The translations under genes and the position numbers were made by a program. The notes under the pieces are model-generated. The model was not told the DNA's origin. It saw only the letters and a list, made by a program, of their open reading frames with translations, and did not search any database. Of a DNA stretch of 64,000 bases, positions 42,022 through 50,353 are shown piece after piece; position 1 is the stretch's first letter, and every line of letters starts with the position of its first letter. The stretch is from Burkholderiaceae bacterium (GTDB lineage: Bacteria; Pseudomonadota; Gammaproteobacteria; Burkholderiales; Burkholderiaceae_C). The stretch is taken from positions 1 through 64,000 of the forward strand of contig JAFEHU010000016.1 of assembly GCA_017848435.1 (NCBI GenBank), in the 5' to 3' direction.

Positions 42022-43338
42022 ATGACCCGTCTTGCCCAATACCTTGAGGCTGCCGAGCGCGACAACACGCGCCGAAGCTACGCTTCTGCCATCCGCCATT
42101 TCGAGATCGAATGGAAAGGCCTGCTGCCTTCCACGGCTGATGCCATTGCCCGCTACCTGGCCGACCACGCAGCTACCCTGTCCATCAACACCCTGCGCCA
42201 GCGGCTGGCGGCGCTGTCAAGGTGGCACAACGACCAGGGCTTTCCCGATCCCACCAAATCGGCCTTGGTGCGCCAAGTCCTCAAGGGCATTCGCTCCGTT
42301 CACAGCGTGCCAGAAAAGCGCGCGCGCCCCCTGGAACTGGCGGTGCTCCAGCAGATCGATCAGTGGCTCGATACCGCCATCAGCAACGCCCAGCGCTCTG
42401 GCGACCAACTGGCTTTGCTGCGCCACACGCGCGACCGCAGCCTGATGCTGCTGGGGTTTTGGCGCGGCTTTCGCTCCGACGAACTGGTCAACCTGCGCGT
42501 CGAGAACACCGAGGTCACGCCGGGCCAGGGCATGGCCTGCTACCTGGGCCGCAGCAAAAGCGACAGGCAACTGCAGGGCCGCGTTTTCAAATGCCCGGCC
42601 CTGTCCCGCTTATGCCCCGTCACGGCCTTCAATGGCTGGATCGGACTGGCCGGTTTGACCGAAGGCCCGGTGTTCCGCAAGATTGACCGCTGGGGCCATG
42701 TTGCCGAGGAGAGCCTGCACGCCAACAGCCTGATCCCCTTGCTGCGCAGCCTGTTCGCCGAAGCTGGCGTTGAGTCGCCCGAGGAATACAGCAGCCACTC
42801 CATGCGCCGCGGCTTTGCCGGCTGGGCTCGCGCCAGCGGCTGGGACATCAAGGAGCTGATGGAATACGTCGGCTGGAAGGATGTCAAATCGGCCATGCGC
42901 TACCTGGATACGTCGGATTCCAGCCTGCAAGCCCGGTTCGAACAGGGACTGCCTGCGTTGGCATCGGCCGTTCAGCAGCCACCGCCTGCGTTGCTTTTGC
43001 GGACAGCGCCGGCGGGCGTTCCCCGCCCGCCGGCCGAAGGAACAACGCCCGTGGCGGTCCTGCGCGTCACGATGGTGCTGGCCCGCTTCAGCAAGCAGTC
43101 GCGCGGCTTGGCCCGCGGCCACAGGCTGATCGAGCAGACCTGTTTTGAGCGTTTTTCCATGCAGCGCCTGAATGCCGAGGGCACACTCTACGAGTTGAGC
43201 ATTCCTTGCCTGTCCCGCGACTCGCTGGACGAGGTGATCGCCACGCTGCTCGATGACATGTATCGCGTCGCCGAGGACAACCAGTGCCTGCTGGAAACCT
43301 CGTTTCACGAGCCCGCCACCGACACCTATTGGGATTGA
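42022..43338 (+). CDS. tnpS: TnpS-like tyrosine recombinase with C-terminal extension
   Basis: 438 residues. An N-terminal SAM-like core-binding domain (1-100) precedes the catalytic domain: Arg in GFWRGFRSDELVNL (about 148-151), HSMR with His259 and Arg262, Trp285 in YVGWKD, and Tyr294 in MRYLDT. It would resolve transposition cointegrates. TnpS of Tn4651 is about 320 residues; here a further 120 residues follow a Pro-rich linker and end in LETSFHEPATDTYWD, with no family I can name. It lies 42 bp upstream of the transposase gene. Confidence 0.8.
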   Translation: MTRLAQYLEAAERDNTRRSYASAIRHFEIEWKGLLPSTADAIARYLADHAATLSINTLRQRLAALSRWHNDQGFPDPTKSALVRQVLKGIRSVHSVPEKRARPLELAVLQQIDQWLDTAISNAQRSGDQLALLRHTRDRSLMLLGFWRGFRSDELVNLRVENTEVTPGQGMACYLGRSKSDRQLQGRVFKCPALSRLCPVTAFNGWIGLAGLTEGPVFRKIDRWGHVAEESLHANSLIPLLRSLFAEAGVESPEEYSSHSMRRGFAGWARASGWDIKELMEYVGWKDVKSAMRYLDTSDSSLQARFEQGLPALASAVQQPPPALLLRTAPAGVPRPPAEGTTPVAVLRVTMVLARFSKQSRGLARGHRLIEQTCFERFSMQRLNAEGTLYELSIPCLSRDSLDEVIATLLDDMYRVAEDNQCLLETSFHEPATDTYWD

Positions 43339-43380
43339 TGTGATGGGTAGCAAAGCCACCAGGCGGGGCAGTCCCCGCGA

Positions 43381-46374
43381 ATGACCACGCTCCATGAGAC
43401 GGCCTATCCCAGCCTGAAACCCGATCCGACACCCCGTGAGTTGGCGGAGCTGTACACGCCGACCGAGGACGAACAACTCCTGGCTGCAGGCATCAGTAAG
43501 CGCGCCTTGCCGCGCATGGCGGCGCTGATCCACCTGAAGGTCTTCCAGCGCCTGGGTTATTTCATCCCCTTGGCCGAGGTGCCCCCGGCAATCCGAGAGC
43601 ACATTGCGCAGCAGGCGGGTGCGGCTCGGCCGCCCCTGGCGGCGGACCTCAAGCGCTTCGAGGCCTCGGGCTCGCGCATGGCGCTTTTCGCGGCTTTGCG
43701 CCGGCACTTGAATGTCAAACCCTTGAACCCGGCGGGCTACGCCTGGCTGGAGGTCGTGGCCAACACGGCGGCCGAGACCAAACACGCGGTGGCCGACATC
43801 ATCAACGTGATGCTGGAGGAACTGGTCCACCACCGCTACGAATTGCCGGCCTTCTCGACGCTGGACCGGATGGCGTTTCGTGCCCGGGAAAAGAGCAACA
43901 ATCGGTATTTCTCCGCGATCACCAGTCAGTTGACGGCTCATACCAAGGCCCTGATCGACGGCTTGCTTAAAACCGCCACGGGTGAGTCGGTTTCTCCCTG
44001 GCAAATGCTCAAGCGCGAACCCAAGCGGCCGACCAACAAGGAAACGCGCACCTACATTCAGCACATCCGGCGCCTGCAATACCTGGTGGAGCTGCTTCCC
44101 AAGCCCGACGTGCCGGTGCCCAAGCTCAAGCAGTTCCGGCACCTGGCGCGCGCCCTCGATGCGGCCGAGATGGCCGAACTCAAGCCGCAAAAGCGCTACG
44201 CCCTGGCGGTGATCTTCATCCGGGCGCAGCATGCCCAGTCTCTGGACGATGCTGCCGATCTGTTTATTCGCCTGATGCAGAACCTGGAAAACAATGCCAG
44301 GCAGAAATTGCTCTCCTTCCAGCAGGAGCGGGTCCAGAAAACCGACATGCTGGTCGGCCAGCTCAAAGACATCCTGGGCGCCTACCAATTGGAGGGGACG
44401 GACACCCAGCGCGTTGAAGCCATCAGCACCACCCTGGTGGCCGAGGTGGACGAGCTGCTGAACGAATGCGAGCAGCACCTGGCCTACGCCGGCCGCAACC
44501 ATCTGCCTTTCCTGCTGCAGCCCTACAAGATGGTTCGGGCCCAGTTGCTCAACTGCATTGGCATCGCCTCGCCCAAAGCCAGCAGCGAGGACCAGGTGGT
44601 GGAGCGGCTGATCGAGGCGCTTTACAAGCTGCGCGACAACCGCACGGACATCGTCCTGCTGGACATGCTGGGCCTGAGTGAAGACAAGGACCTCCGCTGG
44701 ATGTCCGCCCAGTGGAAGAAGTTGGTGCTGGTCCGGCCATCAGGCAAGGGCCGGGCAGAGGCCGTCCACCGCCGGTATTTTGAACTGGCAGTCATGCATG
44801 CCGTCAAGGACGACCTGAAGTCGGGCGATCTCTTCATCAAGTACGGCGAGCGCTATGACGACTACCGCGAGCAGCTGGTCGATGACGAAACCTTTGAAAA
44901 GGAGGTGGGCGGCTATGGCCAGGTCACCGGCATCGAGACCGATCCCGGCACCTTTGTGACGATGCTCAAATCCGCCATGGCTCAGCGGGCTCGGGACATC
45001 GACGCCACTTTCCCGGAAAACGCCCATGCTGAGATCGTCGATGGCCGCCTGATTCTGCGCAAACCGCCGCGCTCCGAAATCGTCGAGGCCGCCGCGCGGA
45101 TCGACGCCCTGATCACCGAGCGGATGCAAGCGGCCAGCATCGTGGATGTCATGATCGACACCGAACGCTGGCTCGACCTGCACAAGCTGTTCCGGCCATT
45201 GGCCGGGACGGACAGCCGCCTTGCGGACCTGCGCATGCGCGTCATCACGACGCTGTTTTGCTACGGCTGCAACCTGGGGCCGGTTCAGACCGCCAAATCC
45301 ATCAAAGGACTGAGCCGCCGCCAGATTTCCTGGCTGAACTTGAAATACGTCAGCGAGGATCTTCTGGACAAGGCCATTGTCAAGGTGATCAATGCGTACA
45401 ACAAGTTTGAACTGCCAGGCTACTGGGGCACCGGCAAGCACGCGTCTGCCGACGGCACGAAGTGGAACCTCTACGAGCAGAACTTGCTGTCCGAGCACCA
45501 TATCCGCTATGGCGGGTACGGCGGCATCGGCTACTACCATGTGTCCGACAAGTTCATCGCGCTGTTCAGCCATTTCATTTCCTGCGGCACCTATGAGGGC
45601 ATCCACATCCTGGATGGGCTGATGACCAACGAATCGGACATCCGGCCGGACACGATTCACGGGGACACGCAGGCCCAGAGTTACCCGGTCTTCGCGCTGG
45701 CCCACTTGCTGGGCATCCAGCTCATGCCGCGCATCCGGGGTATTCAGGACCTCAAATTCCATCGCCCCGAGCCGGGCAATGCTTACCGTAACATCAATGC
45801 GCTGTTCAGCGATGTGATCGACTGGCGGCTGATTGAATTGCATTTGCCGGCGATGCTCCGGGTGGCGGTTTCCATCAAGACCGGCAAGATCACGCCGTCG
45901 GCCATCCTGCGCCGGCTCGGCACCTACAGCCGCAAGAACAAACTGTATTTCGCGTTTGTGGAACTCGGCAAGGTCATCCGGACCATGTTCCTGCTGAGCT
46001 ACATCGGCGATGTCGGGCTGCGCAAGGTGATCCATGCCGAAACCAACAAGAGCGAGCAATTCAATGGCTTTGCCGGCTGGTCCTTCTTCGGGGGAGAGGG
46101 GATCATTGCGGAGAACATCCGGCACGAGCAACGCAAGGTGATCAAGTACAACCACCTGGTGGCCAACATGATCATTTTGCACAACGTGGTGGGCATGACG
46201 CGGGTTCTGCAGGAGCTTCGAGATGAGGGCACCGAGATCACGCTGGAGATCCTGGGGGGCCTGGCGCCGTTTCGCACGGCTCACATCAACAGGTTTGGGG
46301 ACTACACGCTGGACTTCAAAAGGAAGATCGGTCCTTTGAATTTCGATGCCACCATAATTCCAATGGAATCATAG
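43381..46374 (+). CDS. tnpA: Tn3-family transposase
   Basis: 997 residues, full length. The N-terminal half includes a DUF4158-like DNA-binding region (RELAELYTPTEDEQLLA...RLGYFIPLAEVP), which reads the terminal repeats. The C-terminal catalytic half has Asp691 in ADGTKW, Asp762 in HGDTQAQ and Glu892 in TNKSEQFNGFAGWSFFG, the DDE triad of Tn3 transposases. The stop is one base from the right terminal repeat. The intact frame indicates a potentially mobile element. Confidence 0.95.
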   Translation: MTTLHETAYPSLKPDPTPRELAELYTPTEDEQLLAAGISKRALPRMAALIHLKVFQRLGYFIPLAEVPPAIREHIAQQAGAARPPLAADLKRFEASGSRMALFAALRRHLNVKPLNPAGYAWLEVVANTAAETKHAVADIINVMLEELVHHRYELPAFSTLDRMAFRAREKSNNRYFSAITSQLTAHTKALIDGLLKTATGESVSPWQMLKREPKRPTNKETRTYIQHIRRLQYLVELLPKPDVPVPKLKQFRHLARALDAAEMAELKPQKRYALAVIFIRAQHAQSLDDAADLFIRLMQNLENNARQKLLSFQQERVQKTDMLVGQLKDILGAYQLEGTDTQRVEAISTTLVAEVDELLNECEQHLAYAGRNHLPFLLQPYKMVRAQLLNCIGIASPKASSEDQVVERLIEALYKLRDNRTDIVLLDMLGLSEDKDLRWMSAQWKKLVLVRPSGKGRAEAVHRRYFELAVMHAVKDDLKSGDLFIKYGERYDDYREQLVDDETFEKEVGGYGQVTGIETDPGTFVTMLKSAMAQRARDIDATFPENAHAEIVDGRLILRKPPRSEIVEAAARIDALITERMQAASIVDVMIDTERWLDLHKLFRPLAGTDSRLADLRMRVITTLFCYGCNLGPVQTAKSIKGLSRRQISWLNLKYVSEDLLDKAIVKVINAYNKFELPGYWGTGKHASADGTKWNLYEQNLLSEHHIRYGGYGGIGYYHVSDKFIALFSHFISCGTYEGIHILDGLMTNESDIRPDTIHGDTQAQSYPVFALAHLLGIQLMPRIRGIQDLKFHRPEPGNAYRNINALFSDVIDWRLIELHLPAMLRVAVSIKTGKITPSAILRRLGTYSRKNKLYFAFVELGKVIRTMFLLSYIGDVGLRKVIHAETNKSEQFNGFAGWSFFGGEGIIAENIRHEQRKVIKYNHLVANMIILHNVVGMTRVLQELRDEGTEITLEILGGLAPFRTAHINRFGDYTLDFKRKIGPLNFDATIIPMES

Positions 46375-46375
46375 G

Positions 46376-46422
46376 CTTAAGGTCGTTTCTGCGGTTTTTT
46401 ACATGAATCCCTGCCGACCCTC
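46376..46422 (-). repeat. Right terminal inverted repeat of the transposon
   Basis: 47 bp, inverted relative to 24383-24429 with three mismatches. It starts one base after the transposase stop. The following bases 46423-46427 are the second copy of the ATCTA target duplication. Confidence 0.95.
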
Positions 46423-46539
46423 ATCTACTTCTCGTCCGCCGTGCTGCTGTTTTCGGCCGCCCTCGCCCGCGCGCTCAGCCTCGACTGGGACGAACTCGCC
46501 ACAGCGGCCAAATTGGAAGCCTCCGGCGAACTGAAATAG
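46423..46539 (+). pseudogene. YihY/BrkB-family gene, 3' remnant after the transposon
   Basis: The frame reads IYFSSAVLLFSAALARALSLDWDELATA...GELK and ends at TAG 46537-46539. It is the missing C-terminus of the gene that breaks at 24382. The first five bases ATCTA are the target duplication. The segment has no start codon of its own. Confidence 0.88.
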
Positions 46540-47703
46540 TCAACTGGCGGCGGCCTGGAGCGCAGCCAGCAGGGTGTCCACATCGGCCTGGGTATGGACC
46601 GCCGACAGCGCAATGCGCAGGCGCGCGGTGTTGGCGGGCACGGTGGGTGGGCGGATGGCGGGCACCCAGAGGCCGGCCTGCTGCAGCTGCGCCATCAACT
46701 GCAGCGCGCAGGCGTTGCTGCCCACAATGAGCGGCTGGATCGCGGTGTCGGACGGCAGCAGCGTCCAGGGCAGCCCTGCCAGCCCAGCCCGCAGTTGGGC
46801 GATGCGTTGGCGCAGTTGCTCGCGCCGCCAGCCTTCTGCCGCTATCACCTTCAGGCTGGCGCGCAGCGTGGCCGCCACCATGGCGGGCGCGCCGGTGGCA
46901 AACATGTAGCTGCGGGCGCGCTGCAAGATCCACTCGATGACCGGCGCATCGCCGGCCACAAACGCGCCGGCCACCCCGGCCGCCTTGCCCAGCGTGGCCA
47001 TGTAGATCAGGCGCGGCGACGCCAGCCCAAAGTGCGCTGCGGTGCCCCGCCCTTCGGGGCCAATCACGCCAAAGCCGTGGGCGTCGTCGACCATCAGGTA
47101 GGCGTCGTGCCGCTCGCACAGGGCCAGCAGCTCGGGCACGGGGGCGATGTCGCCGTCCATGCTGAACACCGCGTCGCTGATGACCAGCTTGCGTTGGGCG
47201 GTGGTGGCGGCCAGCAGGCCGTCGAGTGTGGCCAGGTCGCCGTGCGGGTAGGCGTGGATCTCGGCGCGCGACAGGCGGGCGCCGTCGATCAGGCAGGCGT
47301 GGTTCAGCGCGTCGGAAAACACCGCATCGCCCCGCCCCACCAGCGCCGGCACGATGCCGACGTTGGCCGGGTAGCCGGCGTAAAAGTACAGCGCCTGCTC
47401 GCGGCCCACAAAGGCGGCGAGTTCTTCTTCCAACCGCTCGTGTTCGATGCTGTGGCCGCTGACCATGGGCGACGCCCCGGCGCCCACGCCGTAGCGCCCG
47501 GCGGCGGCTTGCGCGGCGGCAACCAGTGCCGGGTGCTGGGACAGGCCCAGGTAGTCGTTGCTGCAGAAAGACAGCAGCCAGCAGCCACCAATCTGCAGGC
47601 GCGGGCCGTCGATGGCCTCGACCACGCGGCGTTGTCTGCGCAGGCCGGCGGCGTCGAGTTCGGCCAGTGCGTCGTCAAAGGTTTGCAGGGGGGCGTCGGT
47701 CAT
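46540..47703 (-). CDS. bioF: 8-amino-7-oxononanoate synthase
   Basis: 387 residues. [62 protein letters not shown] and the PLP-lysine region [16 protein letters not shown] are diagnostic for BioF, which condenses pimeloyl-ACP/CoA with alanine. Last gene of the - strand biotin operon; its stop abuts the 3' end of the split yihY remnant. Confidence 0.94.
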   Translation of the reverse strand: MTDAPLQTFDDALAELDAAGLRRQRRVVEAIDGPRLQIGGCWLLSFCSNDYLGLSQHPALVAAAQAAAGRYGVGAGASPMVSGHSIEHERLEEELAAFVGREQALYFYAGYPANVGIVPALVGRGDAVFSDALNHACLIDGARLSRAEIHAYPHGDLATLDGLLAATTAQRKLVISDAVFSMDGDIAPVPELLALCERHDAYLMVDDAHGFGVIGPEGRGTAAHFGLASPRLIYMATLGKAAGVAGAFVAGDAPVIEWILQRARSYMFATGAPAMVAATLRASLKVIAAEGWRREQLRQRIAQLRAGLAGLPWTLLPSDTAIQPLIVGSNACALQLMAQLQQAGLWVPAIRPPTVPANTARLRIALSAVHTQADVDTLLAALQAAAS

Positions 47704-47715
47704 CGGAGTCGGGGG

Positions 47716-48381
47716 TCAGTGTGGCAAACCGATGGCGATCTGCGCCGGGTCGGGTTGCGGCAAATAGGGAATGCTGGCCAGCAACGGCGCGTGCAGGCGT
47801 TGGCGCAGGCTGTCGATGTTGTCGTCGATGGCCAGCATCTGCGGGTCGACCCGGTTGGCGACCCAGCCGGCGAGCGTGAGGCCGCGGGCGGCGATGGCGT
47901 CTTGTGTCAGCAGCGCGTGGTTGAGGCAGCCCAGGCGCAGGCCGACCACCAGAATGACGGGCAGCGCCAGCCGCTGGGCCAGGTCGGCGCTGGTTTCGGT
48001 GTCGGACAGCGGCACCAGGAAGCCGCCGGCGCCCTCCACCACCACCGCATCGGCCAGCGCCGCGAGCTGCTGGTAGCGCTGCCACAGCACGCTGACTTCA
48101 ATGGTTTGCCCGGCGCGGCGTGCGGCGAGGTGCGGCGACATCGGGTCGGGCAGGCAGTAGGGGTTGTCCAGCGCAGGTGGCACGGCCAGGCTGCTGGCGG
48201 CACGCAGGGCCTGGGTGTCTTCATTCACCCAGCCATGGGCGGTGTGGGTGGCGCCGGCGGCCACCGGTTTCATGCCCACCACACGGGTGTGGCGGGTGCG
48301 CAGCGTGTGCAACAGGGCGCAGCTCACCAGGGTTTTGCCGACCTCGGTGTTGGTGCCGGTGACGAAGTAACCGAGCGCCAT
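47716..48381 (-). CDS. bioD: Dethiobiotin synthetase
   Basis: 221 residues. It begins with the P-loop GYFVTGTNTEVGKTLVSCAL, has MKPVAAG, and VVEGAGGFLVPLSD as the second BioD motif. It closes the ureido ring of dethiobiotin with ATP and CO2. Placed 12 bp before bioF and 1 bp after bioA. Confidence 0.94.
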   Translation of the reverse strand: MALGYFVTGTNTEVGKTLVSCALLHTLRTRHTRVVGMKPVAAGATHTAHGWVNEDTQALRAASSLAVPPALDNPYCLPDPMSPHLAARRAGQTIEVSVLWQRYQQLAALADAVVVEGAGGFLVPLSDTETSADLAQRLALPVILVVGLRLGCLNHALLTQDAIAARGLTLAGWVANRVDPQMLAIDDNIDSLRQRLHAPLLASIPYLPQPDPAQIAIGLPH

Positions 48382-48382
48382 G

Positions 48383-49690
48383 TCAAACGACCTCGTTCAG
48401 GGCGGCCAGCGCGCCGTTGGCCAGCCAGGCGCATTCGTCGCTGTTCATGACATAGGGCGGCATGAAGTACAGCGTGTTGCCGATCGGCCTGAGCAGCAGG
48501 CCATGGCGCAGCGCGGCCGCATGGTAGTGGCGCGAGAACAGCGGGTCGTCGGTGGCGATGTCGAAGGCCCAAATCATGCCGATCTGCCGGCTGTTGTTCA
48601 CTTTGGCGTGCTGCGCCAACGGTGCGCTGAGTGCGGTGAGTGTGGCGGCGGTGCGCCGGTTCTGTGCCAGCGCGCTGCCGTCGTGCAGCAAATCCAGCGT
48701 GGCCAGTGCGGCGCTGCAGGCCAGCGGGTTGCCGGTGTAGGAATGCGAATGCAAAAAGCCGCGGGCGGTGCTGTCGTCGTAAAACGCGGCGTACACATCG
48801 TCGGTGGTCAGCACGGCGGACAGCGGCAAATAGCCGCCGGTCAGGCCTTTGGAGAGGCAGACAAAGTCCGGCAGGATGCCGGCCTGCTGGTAGGCGAACA
48901 GGGTGCCGGTGCGGCCAAACCCCACGGCGATTTCGTCGGCCACCAGGTGCACTTCGTAGCGGGTGCACAGCGCGCGGGCCAGGCGCAGGTACTCGGCGTC
49001 GTAGACCACCATGCCGGCGGCGCACTGCACCAGCGGCTCCAGAATCAGCGCGGCGGTCTCGTGGTGGTGGGCTTGCAGCCAGGCCTCCAGCGCGGCGGCG
49101 CAGGCGCGGGCGTGGTCAATGGCGCTCACGCCGGGCGCGGCGTCGCGCGGGTCGGGTGTAGGCACGGTGGCGCTGAGGCGCACCAGCGGGCCATAGGCTT
49201 CGCGGAACAGCGCGATGTCGGTCACCGACAAAGCACCGGCGGTTTCGCCGTGGTAGCCGTTGGCCAGGCCAATGAAGCGGCACTTCTCGGGCCGGCCGTG
49301 GTTGCGCCAGTAATGGGCGCTCATCTTGAGCGCGATTTCGGTGGCGGAAGCGCCGTCGGACCCATAAAACGCATGGCCGAGGCCGGTGAGCGCGCCCAGC
49401 CGTTCCGAGAGTTCGACCACCGGTTCGTGGGTGCAGCCGGCGAGCATGACGTGTTCGATGCGGTCGAGCTGGGTGGTGATGGCGGCTTTGATGTGCGGGT
49501 GGCCGTGGCCGAACAGGTTGACCCACCAGGAGCTGAGGCCGTCGAGGTAGCGGCGACCGCTGGTGTCGTAGAGCCAGACGCCCTCCCCGCGCGCGATGGC
49601 GAGCAAGGGCTGGGTCTCGTGCAGCTTCATCTGGCTGCAGGGGTGCCAGACGGCTTTTTTGCTGCGTTGGATCAGGTCCATCTCAGCCAT
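48383..49690 (-). CDS. bioA: Adenosylmethionine-8-amino-7-oxononanoate aminotransferase
   Basis: 435 residues from ATG 49690, which overlaps the preceding stop; ATG 49681 is also possible. HPCSQMKLHETQPLL, DGLSSWWVNLFGHGHPHI, YGSDGASATEIALKM, ANGYHGETAGALSVTD, and the PLP lysine in LPDFVCLSKGLTGGYLPLSAVLT identify BioA. bioB is not in the window, so the pathway is completed elsewhere. Confidence 0.94.
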   Translation of the reverse strand: MAEMDLIQRSKKAVWHPCSQMKLHETQPLLAIARGEGVWLYDTSGRRYLDGLSSWWVNLFGHGHPHIKAAITTQLDRIEHVMLAGCTHEPVVELSERLGALTGLGHAFYGSDGASATEIALKMSAHYWRNHGRPEKCRFIGLANGYHGETAGALSVTDIALFREAYGPLVRLSATVPTPDPRDAAPGVSAIDHARACAAALEAWLQAHHHETAALILEPLVQCAAGMVVYDAEYLRLARALCTRYEVHLVADEIAVGFGRTGTLFAYQQAGILPDFVCLSKGLTGGYLPLSAVLTTDDVYAAFYDDSTARGFLHSHSYTGNPLACSAALATLDLLHDGSALAQNRRTAATLTALSAPLAQHAKVNNSRQIGMIWAFDIATDDPLFSRHYHAAALRHGLLLRPIGNTLYFMPPYVMNSDECAWLANGALAALNEVV

Positions 49691-50204
49691 GGACAGCACT
49701 CGTCCAGCCCGCGCGGAAGGTTTCCATCACCAGCATCAGCGGGCCGTCGCCGGTGCTGATGCGGTAGAGCTTGGCGGCGCGGGTGTCGGGCAGACCGACG
49801 TGGGGCCAGAGCCGCGCGGCGATGTCGTCGGCCAGCGACAGGTCTTCGCGCTGGATCGGCAGGCGGTCGAGCAGGTGGCCAATCGGGGTGGTGCCAGCGT
49901 CCAGCCCGGCGAGGAACCAGTCAGGCACGGCGTCGAGCCGGGTGTAGGAGAGGTTGTCCATCAGCACCACGCCGTTGGCGTGCAGCGTGGTGGCGCGTTC
50001 CAGCCAGACGCTGCCACCGAGCTGGGCCAGCACACTGGCGGGCACGTCGGTGGTGCGGCGCTGGAACTGCAGGTGGACGGTGATGGCGCGCTGGGCCAGT
50101 GCCTCGCAGAGCCGGGTGGCCGAGCCGTCTTGCGCCAGCAGCAGGCGCAGCAGGGGCTGGTGGGCGGCGTCGGTGGAAAAAGGCAGTCGTTCGGGCGTCG
50201 TCAT
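49683..50204 (-). CDS. Chorismate lyase-like (UbiC/DUF98) protein
   Basis: 173 residues from ATG 50204. Pattern of the UbiC/DUF98 fold: PLLRLLLAQDGSATRLCEALAQ, RRTTDVPASVLAQLGGSVWLERATTLHANGVVLMDNLSYTRLDAVPDWF, TPIGHLL, and GLPDTRAAKLYRISTGDGPLMLVMETFR. UbiC makes 4-hydroxybenzoate and pyruvate from chorismate. It overlaps the bioA start and probably heads the biotin operon, an unusual place for a quinone-pathway enzyme. A role in biotin synthesis is speculative. Confidence 0.75.
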   Translation of the reverse strand: MTTPERLPFSTDAAHQPLLRLLLAQDGSATRLCEALAQRAITVHLQFQRRTTDVPASVLAQLGGSVWLERATTLHANGVVLMDNLSYTRLDAVPDWFLAGLDAGTTPIGHLLDRLPIQREDLSLADDIAARLWPHVGLPDTRAAKLYRISTGDGPLMLVMETFRAGWTSAVHG

Positions 50205-50353
50205 GGGAGCGATTGTAGAGGTCGGGTGGGTGGTACCAGGCTTCAAAACGCTACTAAAAGTGTAGCTAGTCTGCTAGGTTTCACTAAGGCTGGGTGCCGA
50301 TTTGGCTTGAAATTGGCGGGAAATGTGCCCAGCGTGGCCCAAACCGGTGCTTT

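Larger units (their letters stand above)
24383..46422. mobile_element. 22-kb Tn3-family (Tn4651/Tn5041-like) catabolic transposon
   Basis: Bounded by 47-bp inverted repeats ending in GAGGGTCGG and flanked by the 5-bp direct repeat ATCTA, the hallmark duplication of Tn3-family transposition. At the right end lies a DDE transposase of 997 residues and a tyrosine recombinase; at the left end a KfrA-like coiled-coil protein. This TnpA/TnpS/TnpT set and the repeat length match the Tn4651/Tn5041 branch. The cargo between them is an IS5-type element, a TetR-controlled acyl-CoA catabolic and uptake cluster, and an integrase remnant. The clean duplication and restorable target gene indicate fairly recent insertion. 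Confidence 0.92.

Noticed and set aside
42610-44502. Long antisense open frame (630 codons) opposite tnpS/tnpA
   Set aside because: It is the shadow of two strongly supported genes in high-GC DNA; its translation has no family pattern.
24378-46427. Possibility that the 22-kb region is an IS5-bounded composite transposon or an integrative element
   Set aside because: Only one IS5 copy exists, and the 47-bp terminal repeats, ATCTA duplication and restored yihY frame define a Tn3-family unit transposon.
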